DNA of 57,941 nucleotides from an uncultured Pelagibacteraceae bacterium. Its GTDB lineage: Bacteria; Pseudomonadota; Alphaproteobacteria; Pelagibacterales; Pelagibacteraceae. Within the stretch, counting starts at the first letter, position 1, and each line of letters opens with the position of its first letter. The notes beneath the pieces were generated by a model. That model saw nothing but the letters and a program-made list of their open reading frames with translations. It was not told where the DNA came from and ran no database searches. Positions 26,546 through 34,640 of this stretch are shown in pieces. The translations under genes and the position numbers were made by a program. The stretch is from assembly GCA_902595885.1 (NCBI GenBank), contig CACJRQ010000007.1, forward strand, positions 1-57,941, written 5' to 3'.

Positions 26546-27508
26546 TTATAATCCTAACCAACCGTCTACAGTTGATTTATTTGCTTCCATCCAAGCTCTT
26601 GCGACATCAGCAGGATCTTTTTTCTCAACTGAAACTGCATAAGCCATTGCAGAAACATCATCAGCTGTTAATTGAAAATTCTTAAAGAACTCTACAATCG
26701 CTGGTGATTGACTCTCTAATGAAGTTGCCCAACCGATTTGAATTTGCTTAAGAGCATCTTTTGATGCAACATAAGATTTCTTGTACCAGTCAGCATCTGC
26801 TTTAGGTTGAATCATTTTATATTTTGCAGGATCATATTTTGGTTCTGTTAACATCACTACGTCAGCCATTCCCCAAATTGCATGAGGTTTGTAACAATAG
26901 AATGCATAACCTTCACCTTTTTTGATTGAGTCTAGTACTCTAGCATTTTTAACTGCTTCAGCAGCTCTAACTGCTTCGATACCAGCATCATATAAACCAT
27001 AGTCTCTTAATTTAACTTGGTTCACATTTGCAGAAGCCCAACCATCAGCACCAATCCAAAACTCACCTTTTCCATTGCCATCGCTATCCATAGCTTTAAC
27101 AACTTCAGGTCTTGCTAAGTCTTCAATTGCTGTGATGTTCATTTTTTTAGCAAACTGTTGAGAAACGCAATAACCTTGGTTTCCTTCATAAGGTTTGCTA
27201 CTTAATTTTAAAGTTCCTTTTGGAACTAAATCATTTGTATAAGCTTCTTGGTTTGGTAACCAAATATCAGGATGAACATCGATTTCACCCTTGCCTCTAT
27301 CAATTGCCGCGTAAATTGCTGTGTTGTTTCCAGGAACAAGTTCTGCTTCTCCACCCATTTTATCTGTAACAACTGCTGCTAATAAATTTGCAATAGCTGT
27401 AGCACCTGTCCAGCCTGGATCTCCAATTTTAACTTTTTCCGCTTGTGCAGAGAACATTGCTAAAATTGAGATTAATCCAGCTACAAGTGTAGTCTTAATT
27501 ATTTTCAT
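26546..27508 (-). CDS. proX: Glycine betaine/osmolyte-binding protein (ProX)
   Basis: 320 residues with a signal peptide ending near residue 23 (FSAQA|EKVKIG). Mature motifs DPGWTGATAIANLLAAVV (near 30), GEIDVHPDIWLPNQ (near 79) and AFYCYKPHAIWG (near 206) supply the aromatic and tryptophan residues that cage a quaternary ammonium or sulfonium group. Likely ligands are glycine betaine, proline betaine, DMSP or related osmolytes. The start is preceded by AAAAGGAGATA. First gene of the proXVW operon and separated from proV by a strong hairpin. Confidence 0.92.
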   Translation of the reverse strand: MKIIKTTLVAGLISILAMFSAQAEKVKIGDPGWTGATAIANLLAAVVTDKMGGEAELVPGNNTAIYAAIDRGKGEIDVHPDIWLPNQEAYTNDLVPKGTLKLSSKPYEGNQGYCVSQQFAKKMNITAIEDLARPEVVKAMDSDGNGKGEFWIGADGWASANVNQVKLRDYGLYDAGIEAVRAAEAVKNARVLDSIKKGEGYAFYCYKPHAIWGMADVVMLTEPKYDPAKYKMIQPKADADWYKKSYVASKDALKQIQIGWATSLESQSPAIVEFFKNFQLTADDVSAMAYAVSVEKKDPADVARAWMEANKSTVDGWLGL

Positions 27509-27616
27509 ATTATCTCCTTTTAAATTTATAAATTAAGCTTAACGCGAATTGAGATGGCGAGTCAAAGAAAATTGATGTGTGATTATTACAGTGTATATTA
27601 GAATTATTATAAAGAA

Positions 27617-28027
27617 CTAGTCTGGGTTTGAAGTAAGAGTTTTTATTTCTAAAATATTTTCGTTTGGATCTTTTACAAAAAATGTTTCTTGTTCGTATTT
27701 AGTGCCTTTAAATCTTAGATAAGGCTCATCATAATATTTAGTACCACTATCCTTTAATCTTTGTTTAAGAGCGTCAAAATCCTTTCTAGATAGATGAACT
27801 CCAAAATGAGGAACTGATACATTACCCATATCTACATCATGTCTTTCATTGTCTAGTTTGTGTTCACTTTTGTGAAGTGTTAGTTCATTACCCCAAAAAT
27901 CTACGTCAGCCCATTCTTGTGCAGAATTATCTAATCTACATCCTAGAGTTTCGCTATAAAATTTCTTTGCTATTTCTAAATCACCACAAGGTATTGCTAA
28001 ATGAAAACAATTAGTATTTTTGTACAT
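27617..28027 (-). CDS. VOC superfamily (glyoxalase/dioxygenase) protein
   Basis: 136 residues with the paired beta-alpha-beta-beta-beta pattern of vicinal-oxygen-chelate proteins: FHLAIPCGDLEIAKKFYSETLGC at the N-terminus, PHFGVHLSRKDFDAL in the middle and ETFFVKDPNENILEIK at the end. Candidate metal ligands are H9, H73-H77 and the last glutamate. The substrate is unknown. Upstream of proX on the same strand, but the gap of more than 100 bases suggests a separate unit. Confidence 0.82.
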   Translation of the reverse strand: MYKNTNCFHLAIPCGDLEIAKKFYSETLGCRLDNSAQEWADVDFWGNELTLHKSEHKLDNERHDVDMGNVSVPHFGVHLSRKDFDALKQRLKDSGTKYYDEPYLRFKGTKYEQETFFVKDPNENILEIKTLTSNPD

Positions 28028-28103
28028 AATAAAACCTTTAATATAATAAATTAATCACTATATAAAGCCTGTTTTTTAACACAAAATCAAAAAAAGAATA
28101 ATA

Positions 28104-28688
28104 ATGAGCGATTTTTTACAATCAATAATTGATAGAGATCCTGCGGCAAAATCAAAATTAAGTTTAATATTAACTTACCCAGGAGTGAAAGCAGTATTCT
28201 TTCATAGAATAGCTAATTTTTTTAGTACAGCAAAATTTCATTTAATTGCAAGAATCATTTCCCAATTTTCAAGATTCTTGACAGGAATTGAAATTCATCC
28301 AAATGCAAAAATTGGAAAAAATTTATTTATCGATCATGGAATGGGAGTTGTGATTGGAGAAACGTCTGACATTGGTGATAATGTAACTATTTACCATATG
28401 GTTACATTAGGTGGAATTGCACCTAGTATAAATTCAAATGATCAACGTAATATTAAAAGACATCCTACAATAAAAGAAGATGTAGTAATTGGTTCAGGTG
28501 CACAAGTATTAGGTCCAGTAGTAGTTGGTAAAGGTGCAAGAATTGGAGCTAATGCAGTTATAACTAAAGACGTTGAAGAAAATGCTGTGATGGTTGGAAT
28601 TCCTGCAAGAAGTGTTGGAATAGCTGATAGTGAATTTAAACCTTATGGAATTACACCTGACAGTGATAAAAAATCAGATAATGAATAA
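28104..28688 (+). CDS. cysE: Serine O-acetyltransferase
   Basis: Makes O-acetylserine from serine and acetyl-CoA, the first step of cysteine synthesis. 194 residues. The N-terminal [19 protein letters not shown] (residues 11-29) and the left-handed beta-helix hexapeptides ([53 protein letters not shown]) are diagnostic. H74 in FIDHGMG and H93 in IYHMVTLGG are active-site residues. It overlaps cysK by eight bases, so synthesis of the two partners of the cysteine synthase complex is coupled. Confidence 0.93.
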   Translation: MSDFLQSIIDRDPAAKSKLSLILTYPGVKAVFFHRIANFFSTAKFHLIARIISQFSRFLTGIEIHPNAKIGKNLFIDHGMGVVIGETSDIGDNVTIYHMVTLGGIAPSINSNDQRNIKRHPTIKEDVVIGSGAQVLGPVVVGKGARIGANAVITKDVEENAVMVGIPARSVGIADSEFKPYGITPDSDKKSDNE

Positions 28689-29682
28689 CACACAAAACGA
28701 TTTTATTTCAGGAATAGGAAATACCCCACTAATTAAATTAAGAGCAGCATCCGAAATTACTGGATGCAATATTTATGGAAAAGCAGAATTTTTAAATCCA
28801 GGAGGATCAGTCAAAGATAGAGCTGCACTTGCTTTAATTAAAGATGCTCAGGAAAAAAAATTAATAACAAAAGGTGGAACTGTTGTAGAGGGAACAGCGG
28901 GTAACACTGGAATTGGTTTAGGCCTTTTAGGAAATTCTTTAGGTTATAAAACAATCATCGTCATGAATGATAATCAAACCCAAGAGAAAAAAGATCTACT
29001 TAGAAATCTTGGAGCTGAATTAAGATTAGTGCCACCTAAACCTTACAAAGATGATAACAATTTTGTTAAAGTGGCAGCTAGACTTGCAGATGAATTAAGA
29101 CCAACAAATAATAACGGTGTGATTTGGGCTAACCAGTTTGATAATACTGCAAATGCCAAAGGTCACTATGAGGGCACTGGCCAAGAAATTTGGGAACAAA
29201 CTCAAGGTAAAGTTGATGGATTTGTGTGTTCCTCAGGGACGGGGGGAACTATTTCTGGTGTAAGTAATGCACTTAAAGAAAAGAATAAAGATGTAAAAAT
29301 TTATTTATCTGACCCAAAAGGGTCTGCACTTTATAATTATATAAAGAATGGTGAACTAAAATCTGAAGGTGGATCAATTACTGAAGGAATTGGTTCAAGT
29401 AGAGTAACAGCAAACTTTGGTGAAGCCAAAATTGACGATGCCTATTCAATAGATGATCATGAGGCATTACCTATACTTTATGATTTAATTCAAAATGAAG
29501 GTTTAAGTTTAGGAACTAGCTGTGGAATAAATATAGCAGGTGCAATAAGGATGGGTAAAGAATTGGGTCCTGATAAAACTATTGTAACCATTCTTTGTGA
29601 TAGAAGTGATAAATACGCAACCAAAATGTTCAATAAAAAGTTCTTAGAGGAAAAAGGTCTACCAGTACCTAATTGGTTTTAG
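28681..29682 (+). CDS. cysK: Cysteine synthase (O-acetylserine sulfhydrylase), PLP enzyme
   Basis: Converts O-acetylserine and sulfide to cysteine. I start at the ATG at 28681 because the protein then begins just before the [12 protein letters not shown] segment; the upstream in-frame start lies deep inside cysE. The PLP lysine is in [12 protein letters not shown] (about residue 43), followed by the substrate loop [10 protein letters not shown] and the phosphate loop [11 protein letters not shown]. The C-terminal [12 protein letters not shown] segment matches CysK-type enzymes. Overlaps cysE upstream and the convergent membrane-protein gene by four bases. Confidence 0.93.
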   Translation: MNNTQNDFISGIGNTPLIKLRAASEITGCNIYGKAEFLNPGGSVKDRAALALIKDAQEKKLITKGGTVVEGTAGNTGIGLGLLGNSLGYKTIIVMNDNQTQEKKDLLRNLGAELRLVPPKPYKDDNNFVKVAARLADELRPTNNNGVIWANQFDNTANAKGHYEGTGQEIWEQTQGKVDGFVCSSGTGGTISGVSNALKEKNKDVKIYLSDPKGSALYNYIKNGELKSEGGSITEGIGSSRVTANFGEAKIDDAYSIDDHEALPILYDLIQNEGLSLGTSCGINIAGAIRMGKELGPDKTIVTILCDRSDKYATKMFNKKFLEEKGLPVPNWF

Positions 29683-30095
29683 ATATAAATTTTATCTGCT
29701 AATCCGAAACAAAGTATTGCACTTAACAAAGTTAAAATACCTGGTGCAATAATTCCTTCATTAGATGTTTGTGGAGTATGACCTAACTTATTTATTTTAA
29801 TTGTATAAATACCCACACAAAAAGCTGAAAGGTTTTGTAAAAATACTAAATTAAAAAATGCCCATGTTCCTTGAAGCCCATCAGGTCTTATAAATCCAAC
29901 CCAAATAGCCATTACTACAGCTCCAATAAATAATGATCCAAAAAATCTAGTCATTCCGGCACCAGTATCATCGATACCAAATTTATCTAAAAATTTCTTT
30001 GTAGCAAAAACTGTTTGATAAGCGTATGCAGCAAAAATTATAAAGTGAACTAAAAATACAACTAAATAGAATATTCCATTAAATTTTTCGATCAT
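29679..30095 (-). CDS. Membrane protein of unknown function, four predicted segments
   Basis: 138 residues with hydrophobic stretches near 7-28, 50-68, 80-98 and 115-135. A mitochondrial-carrier or enzyme motif is absent. Residues KFGIDDTGAGMTRFFGS between segments 1 and 2 are the most distinctive polar part. Convergent with cysK, overlapping its stop by four bases. I do not recognise the family with confidence. Confidence 0.7.
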   Translation of the reverse strand: MIEKFNGIFYLVVFLVHFIIFAAYAYQTVFATKKFLDKFGIDDTGAGMTRFFGSLFIGAVVMAIWVGFIRPDGLQGTWAFFNLVFLQNLSAFCVGIYTIKINKLGHTPQTSNEGIIAPGILTLLSAILCFGLADKIYI

Positions 30096-30200
30096 ATTAA
30101 AACGTTATCAAAAATTTAAATTGAATTAAATAGCTAAAAACTGCATTTCTAGCCCATAATAAATGCATATCTGTCGCGCAGTATGAACACGAGAAGTGTA

Positions 30201-30206
30201 TATAAT
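30201..30206 (+). promoter_or_regulatory. Candidate -10 element upstream of the small-gene run
   Basis: A perfect TATAAT lies 50 bases before the ATG at 30256 in a 160-base gap between divergent genes. No good -35 is seen at 17 bases. The gap also contains small inverted repeats (for example ACACGAGAAGTGT near 30188-30200). Weak call. Confidence 0.35.
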
Positions 30207-30255
30207 AAATTAATACAGTCTGGCCCTATAGTTAAAATATAACAATAGGAGTGAA

Positions 30256-30738
30256 ATGAAAAAAATAATTCTAACATTAATTTTTACTTTAATGTCATCT
30301 CTTTCATTTGCAGATGGTCATAGTGGTAAAATAGATCTTAAAGGTTTTTTTGTTGGTGACGCTAAAGTAATTGTTGATGATAAAGGTAATCCAATGACTT
30401 TTGCTTATGATGGTTTGGTAGGTATGATGGCAGTAGGTGGTACTACATTTGGAGATAATTCGTCTCATTATTGTATTGGTGCAGGATCAATTCCCGGAAA
30501 AGGATTTGAGATGGGTCACTGCATAATAAAATTTATTAATGGAGATACTGCAATAACCTATTATGAGATTAAATTAGGTTACTCTATGGAAGGTACATTT
30601 AAATGTATCAGTGGAACTGGCAGATACGAAGGTATCGAATGTAGTGGAACTACCGGCTATACCCAAATTAAAACAGCCCAAGAAGGTAAAGTTCATTCAA
30701 CGAATTATCTACAAGGAACTTATACTTTAAAAAAATAA
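30256..30738 (+). CDS. Exported small beta-rich protein, unknown function
   Basis: 160 residues with a clear signal peptide ending near residue 19 (LSFA|DGHSG), so periplasmic or secreted. The mature part is glycine-rich and predicted all-beta. The ending GTFKCISGTGRYEGIECSGTTGY resembles the pattern of small beta-barrel proteins of the allene-oxide-cyclase/DUF3224 type. Four cysteines may form disulfides. First of a run of five or six small same-strand genes. Start supported by AATAGGAGTGAA. Confidence 0.75.
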   Translation: MKKIILTLIFTLMSSLSFADGHSGKIDLKGFFVGDAKVIVDDKGNPMTFAYDGLVGMMAVGGTTFGDNSSHYCIGAGSIPGKGFEMGHCIIKFINGDTAITYYEIKLGYSMEGTFKCISGTGRYEGIECSGTTGYTQIKTAQEGKVHSTNYLQGTYTLKK

Positions 30739-30756
30739 ATTAAAAGGAGATAACAA

Positions 30757-31131
30757 ATGAAAAAAGTAACAATATTAATAAGTACTTTATTTCTTTTTAC
30801 CTCAGCATACGCAGGTATGTCTGATAGTGATAAAAATAGAGCTTGGGAATGTAGTGGTATCTACATGGCTAACTATTTCTTACCTTCAGGGGAAACATTT
30901 GAATATAGTATGAAAGAAAAATCTATGGCATCTGTAAAAGTTTTAAAAGCTTATGCTTTAGAAGTAGGAATTCCTGAAAAGGAATGGGACGAAGGCGTAA
31001 ACAAAGCTGTTGATAAGCATTATGGGTCTAAATTTGACGAGGCTAAAACTAATGCATGTCATGACTTTGTAAATTCAACAATACCTAACGGAGAAGATAG
31101 AGTTAAAAAGGTAGCTCAAACTCTATATTAA
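30757..31131 (+). CDS. Exported small alpha-helical protein, unknown function
   Basis: 124 residues with a signal peptide ending near residue 19 (TSAYA|GMSDSD). The mature part is mostly charged and helical, with two cysteines (near residues 31 and 107) that could form a disulfide. Strong ribosome-binding site (AAAAGGAGATAACAA). Follows the beta-rich exported protein by 18 bases, probably co-transcribed. No family recognised. Confidence 0.72.
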   Translation: MKKVTILISTLFLFTSAYAGMSDSDKNRAWECSGIYMANYFLPSGETFEYSMKEKSMASVKVLKAYALEVGIPEKEWDEGVNKAVDKHYGSKFDEAKTNACHDFVNSTIPNGEDRVKKVAQTLY

Positions 31132-31151
31132 TAAAAAAAAAGGAGGAAAAA

Positions 31152-31433
31152 ATGAAAGATATATTGGTAGTAGGAAAACTAAAAGAAGGAGCCTTTGAAA
31201 AGTTTATGGGCTTTATGCAATCAGATGAGGGTATGGCTGAAAGAAAAAAAGTTGCAGATGTTTCAAAAACAATAGCTAGTGTCTCACCTGATAAATCAAC
31301 AATAATGTTTAAAATTGCAGTTCATGACATGGCAGCACTTCATTCATTTTTGGATGGATCAAATCCAGTCTCAAAACCTGTATTTGATGAGGTAATGACT
31401 GGTTATGAAATTTACGAATTAGCTAAAGTATAG
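31152..31433 (+). CDS. Small alpha/beta-barrel-like protein, unknown function
   Basis: 93 residues without signal peptide. Predicted pattern beta-alpha-beta-beta-alpha-beta (ILVVGKLKEGAFEKFMGFM, STIMFKIAVHDMAALHSFL) resembles the ferredoxin-like dimeric alpha/beta-barrel class of small monooxygenase-like or ligand-binding proteins. Excellent ribosome-binding site (AGGAGG, seven bases before ATG). No specific function. Confidence 0.7.
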   Translation: MKDILVVGKLKEGAFEKFMGFMQSDEGMAERKKVADVSKTIASVSPDKSTIMFKIAVHDMAALHSFLDGSNPVSKPVFDEVMTGYEIYELAKV

Positions 31434-31509
31434 TAGAAGACTGAGTCTACACATACTGACTATTCTCTGCTAAACTTCGTAACTAAATTATTAGAAACAA
31501 GGAGGAAAA

Positions 31510-31860
31510 ATGGCTGGAATAGAAGTAAAAAGTTTTGATAAAGCAGATGAAGTAAATGATAATTTTAAAAATGCTAAAATTGAAGCTGTCAAAGTTGGAA
31601 ATCAAAGATTGATGAAACTTACTTTACAACCTGGTTGGCAATGGTCAAAAGATATAAAGCCAACAGTTGGTGGCGATAGCTGTCAAGCTACACATCTTGG
31701 TATAATTATCTCAGGTGCTGTTTGTGCAAAACATAATGATGGAACTGAACTAACTTATAAAGCTGGTGATGCATATTCAATACAACCAGGTCATGATGGA
31801 TGGGTTGTTGGAGATAAACCAGCAGTAGTATATGAATTTCACGGAATGTGGGGTGAATAA
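31510..31860 (+). CDS. Cupin-domain protein
   Basis: 116 residues forming a single small cupin barrel: QPGWQWSKDIKPTVGGDSC, ATHLGIIISGAVCAKHNDGTE and YKAGDAYSIQPGHDGWVVGD. Histidine H61 and the PGHDGW motif could be metal or ligand contacts, but the classical GX5HXH pair is incomplete. Preceded by a strong AAGGAGG site and a 76-base gap. Could be a small-molecule binding or isomerase-type cupin. Confidence 0.78.
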   Translation: MAGIEVKSFDKADEVNDNFKNAKIEAVKVGNQRLMKLTLQPGWQWSKDIKPTVGGDSCQATHLGIIISGAVCAKHNDGTELTYKAGDAYSIQPGHDGWVVGDKPAVVYEFHGMWGE

Positions 31861-31875
31861 ATAGAAAGGAACAAC

Positions 31876-32196
31876 ATGTCTATATTAGAAAAATATAGTG
31901 CTGCATTAAAAAATAAAGATGAAGCCGCTATGAATGAACTTTTGCATGATGATTTTAAATTCACAATGCACAAGTCAGGAAATGTTTTAACCAAAAGTGA
32001 TGTTATCAAATGGGCGATGAGTGGCGATATTAATCAAGATAAGGTTAGAATTGTTTATGAAAATGACGAAGTTGGTATTCATCATGCGTTTGTAACTTTT
32101 AATGATGGAAATGTTGAGGCGGTAATGGCAGTTTATAAATATGACAATGGAAAAATTGTTAGTTTAGAAACTGGTGCTACACCAATGCCAAAATAA
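31876..32196 (+). CDS. SnoaL/NTF2-like small protein
   Basis: 106 residues with the NTF2-like start SILEKYSAALKNKDEAAMNELLHDDFKF (read as two short helices and a strand), a middle strand pair and the ending VMAVYKYDNGKIVSLETG. This fold is used by small isomerases, hydrolases and ligand-binding proteins. Co-directional with the cupin, 15 bases apart, and adjoining the DsbA-family gene with no gap. Confidence 0.78.
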   Translation: MSILEKYSAALKNKDEAAMNELLHDDFKFTMHKSGNVLTKSDVIKWAMSGDINQDKVRIVYENDEVGIHHAFVTFNDGNVEAVMAVYKYDNGKIVSLETGATPMPK

Positions 32197-32787
32197 GTGA
32201 GTGAAATTGATTTTTATTTTTCGATAGGAAGCACATATACCTATCTATCCGTAACTAGAATACTTGATGTTGAAAAACAACATCAAGTAAAATTTAACTG
32301 GAAACCTTTTTCAGTAAGAGCAATCATGAAAGAGATGAACAATATCCCATTTCCAAAGGATAAAATGAATAAAGTTAATTACATGTGGAGAGATATTGAA
32401 AGAAGAGCTGAAGGTTATGGTTTTTTTGCTAAAACGCCAGCTCCCTATCCATTATCTAAATTTGATTTAGCGAACCAAATTGCAATCCTTGGTTTTGAAA
32501 AAGGTTGGGGAGAAAAGTTTGTTATTCTCACTTATAAAAAATGGTTTCAAGAAGGTAAAGAACCAGCCATCGAACCAAGCATTACTGAAGTTTGCTCAGA
32601 ATTAAGCTTAGATAAAGATAAAATAATCTCTGAAGCAAATTCCTCAAATATAGAAACAAAGTATAACGAAAATACAAACTCGGCTCGTGAAAACAAAATA
32701 TTTGGTAGCCCATCTTTTATTGTAAAAAATGAACTCTTTTGGGGAGATGATAGAATGGAAGATGCTATTAAATGGTCTCTTAAATAA
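32197..32787 (+). CDS. DsbA-family 2-hydroxychromene-2-carboxylate isomerase-like protein
   Basis: 196 residues, thioredoxin-like fold of the HCCA-isomerase/GST-kappa group. The active-site segment SIGSTYTYLS replaces CXXC by a serine, as in HCCA isomerase. The cis-proline loop IFGSPSFIVKNELFWGDDR near the C-terminus is conserved. Start is GTG directly after the preceding TAA, implying coupling. Likely a glutathione-dependent isomerase or related enzyme. Confidence 0.85.
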   Translation: MSEIDFYFSIGSTYTYLSVTRILDVEKQHQVKFNWKPFSVRAIMKEMNNIPFPKDKMNKVNYMWRDIERRAEGYGFFAKTPAPYPLSKFDLANQIAILGFEKGWGEKFVILTYKKWFQEGKEPAIEPSITEVCSELSLDKDKIISEANSSNIETKYNENTNSARENKIFGSPSFIVKNELFWGDDRMEDAIKWSLK

Positions 32788-32825
32788 TTCTATATATTCT
32801 CCTTAAATTCATTTAAAGTCTTAAC

Positions 32826-33158
32826 ATGAGTCTCGCTACTTCATATTTATTTTTAGGCATTGCAGTTTTTTTGGGTGTTACCTCAAATAGTTTTGCTAAA
32901 AGTGCCGAAGGCTTTACTCTTCTTTTTCCTAGCATAATTACCGCAATCACAATTGTATTATGTATGTACGCACTTTCATTGGTAATGAAAAATATTCCCA
33001 TGGGAATTACTTATGCTTCCTTTGCAGGCTTGACAATTATAGCAACTGTTGTTGTGGGTATAATTAGATTTAATCAAGTACCCAATTTATATTCATTAAT
33101 TGGTTTAGCTTTTATTATTGTTGGTGTTTTAATGGTTAACCTGTTAGGTAATAATTAA
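32826..33158 (+). CDS. Small multidrug resistance (SMR) family protein, first of a pair
   Basis: 110 residues, four membrane segments. It aligns with EmrE without gaps through the first 66 residues, including AEGFTLLFPS and IPMGITYA. The essential proton/substrate glutamate (EmrE Glu14) is glycine here (G17), and Trp63 is phenylalanine (F66), while Tyr60 is kept. It is therefore unlikely to work as a normal proton-coupled cation exporter. It precedes a DUF2798 gene and a second SMR gene with the same replacement. Confidence 0.8.
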   Translation: MSLATSYLFLGIAVFLGVTSNSFAKSAEGFTLLFPSIITAITIVLCMYALSLVMKNIPMGITYASFAGLTIIATVVVGIIRFNQVPNLYSLIGLAFIIVGVLMVNLLGNN

Positions 33159-33159
33159 T

Positions 33160-33387
33160 ATGATTAATAAAAAATACGCTCAACCTTTATTTATGATTTT
33201 AATGTCTTTAGGTATGAGTGTTATTATGAGTGGTGTTGTCGTTGCTGTAAACACAGGTATTTCAGATGGTTTCTTTTTTAGATGGGGATATTCTCTAATG
33301 TTTGCATATCCAATTGCTTTAATTGCTGCATTTACTTTAGCACCTTTAATAAGACCTTTAGTTAATAAAATTGCATCAAAAGAATAA
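33160..33387 (+). CDS. DUF2798 family small membrane protein
   Basis: 75 residues with two membrane segments, pattern MSLGMSVIMSGVVVAVNTG and WGYSLMFAYPIALIAAF typical of DUF2798. It starts one base after the first SMR stop and ends three bases before the second SMR start, so the three are a single translated unit. Function unknown; the position suggests a partner or accessory subunit. Confidence 0.8.
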   Translation: MINKKYAQPLFMILMSLGMSVIMSGVVVAVNTGISDGFFFRWGYSLMFAYPIALIAAFTLAPLIRPLVNKIASKE

Positions 33388-33389
33388 TC

Positions 33390-33725
33390 ATGAAACCATT
33401 GTTAGGATATTTATTTTTAGCTAATGGAATAATTTTTGGTATCGCATCAAATAGTTTTGCTAAAATTTCCGAAGGATTTACAAAACTAACTCCTTCTGTT
33501 TTATGCATTTTGTTTATGTGTATTACAATGTTTTCTATTGCAAAAGCCATGTCAGCACTTCCAGTTGGATTTGCCTACTCTACTTATAGTGGTTTGACAG
33601 TTACAGGTGTTGTACTTTTCGCTGTTTTAAAGTTTAACCAAGTGCCTAATATTTATGGAACTATTGGAATTATTTTAATTATAATTGGCGTAGTAATGGT
33701 TAATTACCTTGGTCGACTAAACTGA
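33390..33725 (+). CDS. Small multidrug resistance (SMR) family protein, second of a pair
   Basis: 111 residues, four membrane segments, about half identical in pattern to the first SMR protein (SNSFAKISEGFTKLTPS, FNQVPNIYGTIGI). Again the Glu14 position is glycine (G17), and the Trp63 position is tyrosine (Y66). Paired SMR genes usually encode heterodimers such as EbrAB or MdtIJ. The 3' end overlaps the convergent DUF952 gene by 22 bases. Confidence 0.8.
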   Translation: MKPLLGYLFLANGIIFGIASNSFAKISEGFTKLTPSVLCILFMCITMFSIAKAMSALPVGFAYSTYSGLTVTGVVLFAVLKFNQVPNIYGTIGIILIIIGVVMVNYLGRLN

Positions 33726-34075
33726 TATTTTTTTAATATCTCTGGAAGCTCATGACTTCCATCCTCATTTAATGTTAACTCATATTCGTTTACAACCGTG
33801 CTGGTATCTAAAGGTGAATATAAATGAGGATACATGTCTCCATTTGATGCTTGTTCCCATAATAAATGTTCAAGCTTAAAAGCATTTACTCTTAATAAAA
33901 CTAAATTTTCCTTTTTAGGGTAATGTTTGTTTAAAGTTTCCTTTACTTGATCCTCTTCTGAAAAATGAATATATCCGTCTTTAAGATCTTTTTCTGACCC
34001 ACCATATTCACCTGATTTTTTGGCTTTCTGCCATTCATCTTTGTCAATAACTTTAAAAATAAATTCTAAATTCAT
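33704..34075 (-). CDS. DUF952 family protein
   Basis: 123 residues with the DUF952 landmarks FKVIDKDEWQKAKKSGEYGGSE-type start (the family W and G residues), DGYIHFSEEDQVKETLNKHY and PHLYSPL. Predicted cytoplasmic and glutathione-transferase- or ADP-ribosyl-fold-like; function unknown. It is downstream of the DUF924 gene by one base. Confidence 0.82.
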   Translation of the reverse strand: MNLEFIFKVIDKDEWQKAKKSGEYGGSEKDLKDGYIHFSEEDQVKETLNKHYPKKENLVLLRVNAFKLEHLLWEQASNGDMYPHLYSPLDTSTVVNEYELTLNEDGSHELPEILKKYQFSRPR

Positions 34076-34076
34076 T

Positions 34077-34640
34077 TTACCAAGATGAATTTGGACCTTT
34101 TAAAAATTCTATTTCTTCCTCTGTAGACTCTCTTCCTAAGATTTCATTTCTATGAGGATATCTATGAAATTGTCTAACTACTTTTGTATGATCTTGCCAA
34201 AATTTTTTTATTTCGTTGTAACCTTCGTGCTCTCTTAAATATTTATTTAATAAGTAATAAGCCATTTCATGATCACTAATTTCCTCACTGTGAATAAGTG
34301 GTAACAACATAAACAATCTTTGATTTACATTCATAGCTTCTAAATAACCAGAATAGACCGCATCATTTACAATTAATCTAGTTTTTTGATCTTGAGCAAA
34401 AGATTTTTTATCATTTCTGAACATATTACGAGAGAACTGGTCAAAAAGTATAACTAAAGCTAAACAGCTCATTGGGTTATCCTGCCAATCATCATATTCA
34501 TTTTGACAAGCAAGTTCATAATCTTTTAAAAAATTAACTTTAATTTTTTGATCAAACTTTTCATCTTTTTTGAAACGCATCTCAGAAGGAGTTTCTTTAA
34601 ACCAGAAATCTAAAATTACTTGTGCTCTTTCAGATATCAT
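34077..34640 (-). CDS. DUF924 (TPR-like) family protein
   Basis: 187 residues. Family motifs are ILDFWFKETPSEMRFKKDEK at the start, LVILFDQFSRNMFRND (near residues 62-77) and FHRYPHRNEILGRESTEEE near the end. All helical, tetratricopeptide-like; function unknown. Overlaps the phosphatase gene upstream by four bases. Confidence 0.88.
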   Translation of the reverse strand: MISERAQVILDFWFKETPSEMRFKKDEKFDQKIKVNFLKDYELACQNEYDDWQDNPMSCLALVILFDQFSRNMFRNDKKSFAQDQKTRLIVNDAVYSGYLEAMNVNQRLFMLLPLIHSEEISDHEMAYYLLNKYLREHEGYNEIKKFWQDHTKVVRQFHRYPHRNEILGRESTEEEIEFLKGPNSSW

